A stretch of DNA of 64,000 bases from Bidens hawaiensis (Eukaryota > Streptophyta > Magnoliopsida > Asterales > Asteraceae), in the NCBI GenBank assembly GCA_021521415.1, contig JAIQDT010003806.1, positions 1 through 64,000 on the forward strand, in the 5' to 3' direction. A program made the translations under genes and the position numbers. This document shows positions 57,210 through 64,000 of the stretch, piece after piece. Every line of letters starts with the position of its first letter. Position 1 is the stretch's first letter. The notes beneath the pieces were generated by a model. The model did not search any database. It was not told where the DNA came from and saw only the letters and a program-made list of their open reading frames with translations.

Positions 57210-59113
57210 GCAGCCCGTCACCCTCCTTGCGGTTTTCCGGCGAGACCTCCTGCGGCCGGAAATTGGCGCCGGAGTAAGCCAAACACCTCATAAAAGCCCT
57301 TTGTGATCCGGTAAAACATTCCAAACGTCATCTCCACTAATTTTAGACAATAATACGTAATTTATTTCGCCATTAACAATCTAATTAACACCCATTAATC
57401 TCCAAACCATTCGGATAATAATCAAATCCTAATAACTTAAATTAAACACGAAACGATACAATTGAATTCATAAGTATGACTCTAATCTACATCTACATCT
57501 GCTGCAAACTTAATATTACACAAACAAACTCTCAATAACCTCGTAATTGTTCATCAAAGACCCGATTCCGGCCACCTTCCATTCTCCGTCAATCCGAAAC
57601 CATACGAGGTAATAATATATGGTTTGTCATAGTTTTTGACCGTCTAATATAACCCCTAAACTTAATTGATCAAGCATAGAACGGAATAGCAGATAAGAAA
57701 ACTAGGGCTGTGATCGAGATGATGAACTTTAATGTTAATATTTATATATTTTTTTCTGTTATGTCCACAAACAAGAAACTGGTCCAATGGTTGGTTCATT
57801 CAAGTGTAGCCAGAAGGACCCGGTTTCGAACCCGGGTCAGGCCGTTTTTAGTTTTTTTTTATAGTTTTCCTTTTTAAACACTTTCTAATATATATTAAAC
57901 CAAATAAAATCTATAAAAATTATAAATCAAACAAAATTATTTTAAGATAAATAAAAAAATTGTTATAAGTTATTTTTAGCTTTTCACCTAAAAACCAATC
58001 TTTCAAACTCGTCAAATTCGTTTAAAACTCGTTTAAATTATATAAATTATGATTCGTTTGTTAAACTTTATAATTCATTAACACTTTCGTTTTCAAAATA
58101 AAATATATCGTTAACACCAATATTTCTGTAACCCTTATAATATTCAAACTTGATATTAATCTCATAATTTAAACTAATTAATATTAAATTCTTAATTTAT
58201 TAACAATTCGTGAAAATTCGTTAAAGCTTAACAATAATATTATATTATCAAAAACACCATAAGTTGATAGAATATATACATTAAACACTTCTAATTCCCA
58301 ACAATCGGATTTATTTACTTTTATAAATTGTTAGTTAATATTTTATTTTGTATATTCAATTCTAGTTCGTGAAGTTCAATTGCTTTGGGGTTATTTACAC
58401 GCTTTTGGTTTATTTCAAGTTTGCCTTCAACTTCAATGTGAGTTTTCTCATACCCCCTTTTACCCTTTTTAACTATTTTAGGGGTAGCATATATATCCTA
58501 TCAACAATTCAATTTCGTTTATTCATTATTTACAAACTACAATTCACTACATGAACTTGTGTGTTTACTTGTTACTTGCTACAAATTACTTGCTCATGGA
58601 TTACTTCAAGATAGTATGATCATACACCCCCCTTTGCGCTCAATACATTTGTTGTTATGAGTGGAAAAGGGCCTCATTATCCGAGTACGTTGGTGCACAA
58701 TCCCAACTGGAAAGGACCTTACTTACGCCTATCTGAGTACGCTGGTGCACAATCTCAGTTGGAAAGGATCTTACTTACTCATTTACACTTGTTCTTGGAA
58801 TTGTATGATTTTTATGTACTTGTATTAAAATGTGGAAGCTTACCAACTATTCACTTAGTTGACATTATTTTATATATATGCTACAGGTACCTTAGTTAGA
58901 GGATGCTTCTGTGACAAGACGTTAGTACTTAGGACTTTCAACTTAAATGGACAAATTTCTTAAATGTGTATATCTTTGTTATCTCTTACTTTCAAACTTG
59001 TGTACTTGTTGTTAAATCAATTAATGGTATTATTGTCACTTAATAGTGTCACATGTGTTTTGAGCAATCTGTACGTCACACTCAGGCGTTTCCGCTTTAG
59101 CCGGGGTGTTACA
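56744..59113 (+). mobile_element. solo LTR of a gypsy element, 2370 bp
   Basis: It starts TGTAACATTTGTTAC, ends GCCGGGGTGTTACA, and is flanked on both sides by TTCAA (56739-56743 and 59114-59118). No interior or second LTR remains, so it arose by LTR-LTR recombination. The continuity of the inverted repeat across it confirms both boundaries. It contains an (ATA)n run at about 57181-57209. Confidence 0.88.
57775..57845 (+). other. tRNA-like segment inside solo LTR
   Basis: TGGTCCAATGGTTGG (A-box-like) and GGTTTCGAACCCGGG (B-box-like), 41 bases apart. The B box has the same extra T as the segment at 41699. Confidence 0.4.
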
Positions 59114-59118
59114 TTCAA
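59114..59118. repeat. target duplication of solo LTR, right copy
   Basis: TTCAA, identical to 56739-56743. Confidence 0.9.
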
Positions 59119-59848
59119 ACACTCATCACCCATTCGGTTGCTTAAATATATCTTGGTAAACTTCATTTAAAAAAATATTTTTCAACGGTTACGGTTGCAA
59201 ACGGTAAAACCAGCGTGAGCTTCAATGTTTGGTAAGCCTAAAAGCACGCCACTTTTCCTTTGGTTTCTCGAATATTGAAGCTAGCGTTGGTTTTATCGGT
59301 TGTAACCACAACCGTTGAAAGATGTTTTCTAAATCAAGCTTATCAAGACGGATTTGCGTAATCGAATGTGTGATGAGTATTTGAACAATGTTTTAATTTA
59401 TGCGTTGTTGAAAGTGAAACACTCTATAAAGTAAAAGAAGAGTTTTTAATGACTCGCTTTCATGCTTCAAAAACCGAATAGGATAAATATGCATCCCATG
59501 TGTTTAAAATTATTTATTATCGTGTTTCTATTTTGTTTCCTTTACCATATATGAAATACGGTAAAAATAAATAAATTTTGAACTTTAATATAAACAACGA
59601 ACATAAAACATATATGGTTAATGGGTCATCGGATTCTAATTGGTTTGGGCTTTAAATTTTTATTGGACTAATAATTGGTTTAAACTTTTAATTTGGTTGT
59701 ACTTTAAATAAATCGGGGTAACATTTTATTTTTTTCACGTGGTAATGAAATACAAAAACCGCAAAACAATTTTTTTACACTATGGGCGAAAAGTTGAGAG
59801 GTAGTGGAGACTAAGCTTATGGGTCTGCCCATGAAGATTGGAATCGTG

Positions 59849-60287
59849 TGAGAACCATTTAAAAATTAAGAAATTTGAGAATCATTTTGGACAACAAAAA
59901 AACCCCTCCAAAAAATAATTATGAAGCAAAAAAAAATCACATATATAAAAAAGTAAAATAAATCAAAACGTTTATCTAGTATCTTGTTTAAAAAAATAAA
60001 CAAAAAAGAAAATAAAACAATTCTCGGTTTAGATAATTTATACATATAATACTATAATAAAAAAATAAAAAAATTTATAAAGCCAAAAAACTCAAAAAAA
60101 ATATATAAAGTAAAAAAACCAAAACGTTTATCTAGCATAACGATTTCAAATAAATAAATAATATACAAAAAATAAAAATTTTATCGGTTTAGCTAATTTT
60201 TACATATATGTATAAGACGTATTTTTCAATTTTATACATGTATACACATATATGTACATAGATGTTATTCATTAATGAAAATGATGA
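59849..60287. repeat. degenerate copy of the foldback family
   Basis: It begins GAGAACCATTTAAAAATT then GAGAATCATTTTGGACAAC, the same order of words as the ends of the element at 63003-63550. The interior carries CATATATGTA-type words. Confidence 0.5.
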
Positions 60288-60832
60288 GAAACATTTGTAG
60301 TCACACAAAAAACCTCTAAAAAAAGATAATAAAAAATCAAAACTCAAAATTTAAAGTAAAAACAGAAAAAAAAAGTAAAAAACTCAAAAGTGTTTCCACC
60401 GTCTTTCTCGTTCTAAAAAAAGACACAATGATAAGTGAAAGGATCATTGTGTCTTTTTGTTTATCATTGTGTTTTGTGTTTATTTTCGTCATTGAGTGTG
60501 TTTTTTCCCTTAACATTGTGTCTTTTTTTTCTTTATATTGTGTTATATTACTCAACATTGTGATATATTTTGTTCGGCATTCTGTTATATTTTCGATGTA
60601 TTGTGTCTTTTTTTAGTTATAATTGTTTGTTTATTTTCGTCATTGTGTCTTTGATCTCGTCATCTTTTCGTCATTTTTTTTAGTTTTTCTTTTGTCTTTT
60701 TAACGGGATGATGTCGGAAAAATTTTAGTTTTTAAATTTTTTTTCGTTTTTTTTTATATTTTGAGTTATGATTTTTTTATTATTATTATTTTTAATTTAT
60801 TTTTAAGGTATTTTTTGTGTAGTCACAAATCT
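60288..60832. mobile_element. foldback element with ~100-bp arms
   Basis: The left arm starts ATTTGTAGTCACACAAAAAA. The right arm is its imperfect complement, ending TTTTTTGTGTAGTCACAAAT. AAAACTCAAAAT pairs with ATTTTGAGTTAT. The loop (60420-60660) is filled with CATTGTGTCTTTTT-like words. Noncoding. Confidence 0.6.
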
Positions 60833-60934
60833 TTTTCACAGTTCTTGTTTTTGTCTCCCTTTGTATTTTAACTTTACCCATACACAGACACACACACACA
60901 ATTAAGATAAATGGTGTTTCATATATGTGTACAT

Positions 60935-61831
60935 TAGAGGCGGCAAATGGGTTGGGTTGGGTCGAACGAGTCATGGGTTGAAATGAGTCATGGGTCAAAA
61001 CGAGTATGGGTAGAATGAGTTTGGGTCAAAACGGGTCAATTAAAAAAAAGGTTGTTTTGGTTTGGATCCAAATAGGTTAGGGTCGAAACGGATTTTGAGG
61101 TTTTTTTTTTGTGAACGAGAATAACGGCGGAAACATTTTAATTTTTTTTAGATTTTTTGTTTTTTATTTATATTTTAAGTTATGATTTTTTTATTATTTT
61201 TTGAGGGGTTTTCTATTAAGATCAAAAACCCTCAAAAGAATATTCAAAAATAATAATAAAAAAAATTATAACTCAAAATATAAATCTTAAACAAAAAAAG
61301 TAAAAACACTAAAATGTTACTACGTTGTCCTCGTTCAAAAAAAAAAAAAAAAACCCACCCAGAATCAAACCAAAACCGAAAGAATCGACTAAAATGAAAC
61401 AACGAACCAAAAAGCCAAAATTGGACCACATCAATCGAAATTGAAATAATCAATCAAAACGAAAATAAAAGAATTCAAGCCGAACAAAAACAAAACTGAA
61501 AAACGAACAAAAACGAGTACAGAATCAACTAGAAAGAAACAAAAGAAACCAAAACCCAACACGTCACGGGTGAAAACTGGTGTTGGCTTGAAACCTAAAT
61601 TGAACCCGTTCCGATCCGAATCCTGTCACATTTCCTTAGGACACTAACCCACATCGACCCATTTGTTTGAATTTTTCGACCCATTTTGACTCGAAAATAA
61701 AATGATAGAATTTCTAATGACTCATTTTGACCCATTTAGTTAAAACCATTTACCCAAACCAACTCATTTAACTTTTAAAACAACTCAAATTGACTCATTT
61801 GAAATGATTTGGGTCAGGATTGCCAACCCTA
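60935..61831. mobile_element. non-autonomous hAT element with 8-bp target duplication
   Basis: The ends TAGAGGCGGCAA and (complement) TAGGGTTGGCAA fit the hAT terminal pattern. The 8-bp GTGTACAT at 60927-60934 is repeated exactly at 61832-61839. Subterminal regions are full of GGGTCAAAACG and, on the right, the inverse GACCCATTTTGAC words, typical of transposase-binding repeats. It encodes no transposase. Confidence 0.85.
61113..61336. repeat. palindrome nested in the hAT element
   Basis: About 100-bp arms meet at GGGGTTTTCTATTAAGATC then AAAAACCC near 61215. GAACGAGAATAACG...AACATTTTA pairs with AAAATGTT...CGTTGTCCTCGTTC. It is related to the foldback at 60288. Confidence 0.65.
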
Positions 61832-61872
61832 GTGTACATTATGTAAGTGAAGATTAAATGATAATATACTTA

Positions 61873-62588
61873 TCTATTCTATATATAATGAGGGAGAGAT
61901 GAGCAACTTAAGACGGCAGATTTAAGGGATTTACAATTGTTTAAATATAAGGTACAACCTAAAATGAGGGTAAAGTTGTCATTGTAGCATTAAATCCTCA
62001 CGTGTTTTCCAATTCTCTTCAAAATAATTACAACCTTCCCCCCTCCACTTTTATAAACTTTTGTAAATATAAAGAATAGTTATAAATTTGGTCCTTCATC
62101 TTTTAACCATCTATTCTTTATAATTTCATTTTTAACCCAAATACCCCCATGATTTTTAAACGCTCATAACTTTTCCGTACGTTAATATTTTTTTAAAAAA
62201 AATTGCACAATAAAAACGATCATTTAATTCTCTTTAATTTGAGTATGATATTGTCACAGCTTCTTTTCAGTTAAAATATAAAATTTTACGTAGAGACATT
62301 TGTCGTCCGTTTTTGATGGTTAAACTATGAGTCAAGCCAACGGGTTTTTGTCACCGAAAACTGAACTAGACCGTTAAAAATTGAAAACCAACAAAACCAA
62401 ACCATTAACAATGGTTAGGTCTAGTTTTCGTTTGTACTTCGATATTGAATTGAGTTTAAAATAAGAACTATGAATCTACTTATAACAATAAATGGTTTCA
62501 CGGTTACAAACAAAACAACAAGCACCTATAAGACTGCGTGATTACCAAGGTCAGTGTTTCCCGCTGCATCGCGCGGGCACCCGTTTAG
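61873..62588 (+). mobile_element. non-autonomous Helitron candidate
   Basis: It starts TCTATTCTATATATAATG after an A. It ends with a hairpin CCCGC...GCGGG (62550-62577), nine bases, then TTAG, followed by T. This fits Helitron structure (5' TC, 3' hairpin plus CTRR, insertion between A and T) with one change in the last tetranucleotide. It makes no target duplication and has no coding. Confidence 0.55.
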
Positions 62589-62609
62589 TATGTACAATTT
62601 AAAAAAAAT

Positions 62610-62730
62610 TGAAACCGGAATGCTAGATCAATGTTTTGATTTTTTTTACTTTTTTAAATTTTCATTTTTTTGAAGGGTTTTTTTAGTGGTCCACAATGGT
62701 TCTCAAAGTTCTATTAGGATCCTCACCCTT
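62610..62730. repeat. half copy of the foldback family
   Basis: GAAACCGG, T-rich stretch, GTGGTCCACAATGGTTCTCA and TAGGATCCTCACCC match the right half of 63003-63550. Confidence 0.55.
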
Positions 62731-63002
62731 ATTATTATTAGATAAAAAAACATTATATATATATATATATAAGAGTTCAAATAAAAAATAATTGTATTGT
62801 GAGAAGTGTGAGAAGAGCTTTAAAATAAAACAAACCACCTAAATATGACACTATACCATGTAAATAGGAAACAATACAATTATTTAGATACTACAAATCT
62901 CAACCACTCGATCATAGATCCAAGAGCCTAGATCTATTATTATTCTTCTTATAAAAATATTGTTTTTTATATTAACCCTACCCTATATATATATATATAT
63001 AT

Positions 63003-63550
63003 AGGGTAAGGATCCTAAGAGAACCCTTTGCAAATTGAGAACTTTGAGAACCATTTTTGACCACTAAAAACACATTTAAAAAAATATTTAAAAAATCATA
63101 AAACAAAAAATAATAAAAATTTTTAAAAAGTAAAAAAACCAAAATTCTTATATTTCATTCCAGTTTCATTAAAAAAATAAAAAAAATACAAAAAAAAAAT
63201 AAAAAAAAACGTCGTATTATACACATATGTATAGTTTTATATAATATTTAGTTACGTAATATACATATATGTACAGTATCATTTATCTTAAATTATACAC
63301 ATGTGTACAAAAAAACATGTAAATATACATATATGTATATATTATACATATGTGTATATAATTTAGCTAAGCCGAGTTTTTTTTATGAAACCGGGATGAT
63401 AAAATAAGAATTTTGTTTTTTTTTTACTTTTTTGATTTTTGTGTTTTTTTTATTTTATGATTTTTTTATTTTTGAGTTTTTTGTGGTCCAAAATGGTTCT
63501 CATGGTTCTCAATTTTAAAAAGGTTCTCTCATGATCCTGATCCTGATCCT
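63003..63550. mobile_element. foldback element, nearly whole-length palindrome
   Basis: AGGGTAAGGATCC, AGAGAACC, ATTGAGAACTTTGAGAACCA and TTTGACCAC on the left recur as complements on the right (GTGGTCCAAAATGGTTCTCA, GGTTCTCTCATGATCC). The interior carries paired CATATATGTA and CACATGTGTA words about a centre near 63280. It is flanked by long (TA)n runs, suggesting insertion into TA repeats. Confidence 0.65.
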
Positions 63551-64000
63551 ATATATATATATACAAATTTGATATTTAAAATTTTTGAACGTTTATTGTG
63601 AATTTGTGTTATGAGACCATTACTTTGCTTTTGCGATACTTGGAGAGCTTGTATGCACTATTATCTATGGGAGGGTTATACTTTTGTCGGGTGCAAACAA
63701 TCTAACAGCTATGTGATTACTTTCTCAGTTTCTAATTGTGCAACATAAAATAAGGTGCTAGATGCATGGTATATCGGTTTTTAATGATACTTTTGTTAAT
63801 AGTAAAGGTTAGGAGTGTTGTCATTTGTGTTATTGTGTACTAATTTTGTTACACATACTTTATTGTGCAATGACTTTCCTTGCGTATAGTTTTTATGTAA
63901 CATATGATTTTCTGTATCAACAATATTGTCCATTTCGTTCTTGATGGATTGCTCATCCAATAACTCATATATGTGGTTTTTGTTATCAAGTTGGAGACTT
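63551..64000. other. no gene seen
   Basis: AT-rich sequence to the edge of the window, without a recognisable frame or repeat. Confidence 0.5.

Larger units (their letters stand above)
56630..59500. repeat. long inverted repeat split by a solo LTR
   Basis: After the LTR 56744-59113 and one TTCAA are set aside, 56630-56743 joined to 59119-59226 pairs with 59275-about 59500 in inverted orientation. Matching words are GTTCAAACACTCATCACCCA against GTTCAAATACTCATCACACA, TTCAACGGTT, AAAACCA and AGCTTCAAT. The arms are roughly 220 bp with many mismatches, and the loop is about 48 bp. Confidence 0.8.

Noticed and set aside
57775..57845. Functional tRNA genes at 57775, 41699 and 21676
   Set aside because: There are no complete cloverleaves, the B boxes are altered, and each is inside an LTR.

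Overview
The window is plant nuclear DNA, almost entirely transposable elements stacked inside one another. AT-rich spacers, U-rich introns ending in TGCAG, Ty1/Copia polyproteins, initiator-Met primer sites and an L-type lectin receptor kinase relic all point to a eudicot. The third ORF of the Copia family, and LTR ends of the type CGGCATTTCCGCCGTAGG, resemble repeats I associate with Asteraceae. That family-level guess rests on memory, not on a search.

Region 1-35.3 kb is dominated by one Copia family present three times. E1 (<1-10731, minus) lacks only its 3' LTR, which lies off the left edge. E2 (10732-17493, plus) is a decayed relative into which E1 inserted. E3 (22919-35306, minus) is complete: 493-bp LTRs with only two differences, a 5-bp duplication CATCT, primer site and polypurine tract. 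The order is LTR, gag, pol, about 2.1 kb of noncoding spacer, a large third ORF, LTR. In all three copies the third ORF starts two bases after a well-formed 3' splice site, so it looks like an env-position gene made from a spliced RNA. Gag and pol lie in different frames, and another 3' splice-like sequence sits at that junction in E1 and E3. A palindromic word, AGGCGAAGTT / AACTTCGCCT, is massed in three places: upstream of the LTR TATA box, in the gag leader, and in the leader of the third ORF.

E3 landed inside the 5' LTR of a second element (22689-22918 plus 35312-36588). That element continues with an initiator-Met primer site and 4.3 kb without coding potential, up to a polypurine tract and a different 2.5-kb LTR (40884-43384). 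A 1.9-kb block inside it (37286-39188) is repeated at 17494-19409, fused to the broken third ORF of E2. Further LTR remnants (20872-22415 and 43385-44501) carry direct repeats and a 36-bp minisatellite.

Region 45.5-51 kb is richer in GC. It holds a minus-strand LTR with a polypurine tract, and on the opposite strand an intact five-exon gene (953 codons) for a protein of the putative gypsy-type transposase class with a long coiled coil. It looks like an antisense extra gene of a Ty3/gypsy element whose gag-pol is gone.

Region 51-64 kb has the only recognisable relic of a host gene, a broken lectin receptor kinase (52674-54590, minus). Around it are small DNA elements: a MITE, a Helitron-like element, a hAT element with a perfect 8-bp duplication, several foldback palindromes, and a long inverted repeat split by a solo LTR with duplication TTCAA. 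I see no rRNA gene, functional tRNA gene or CRISPR array.
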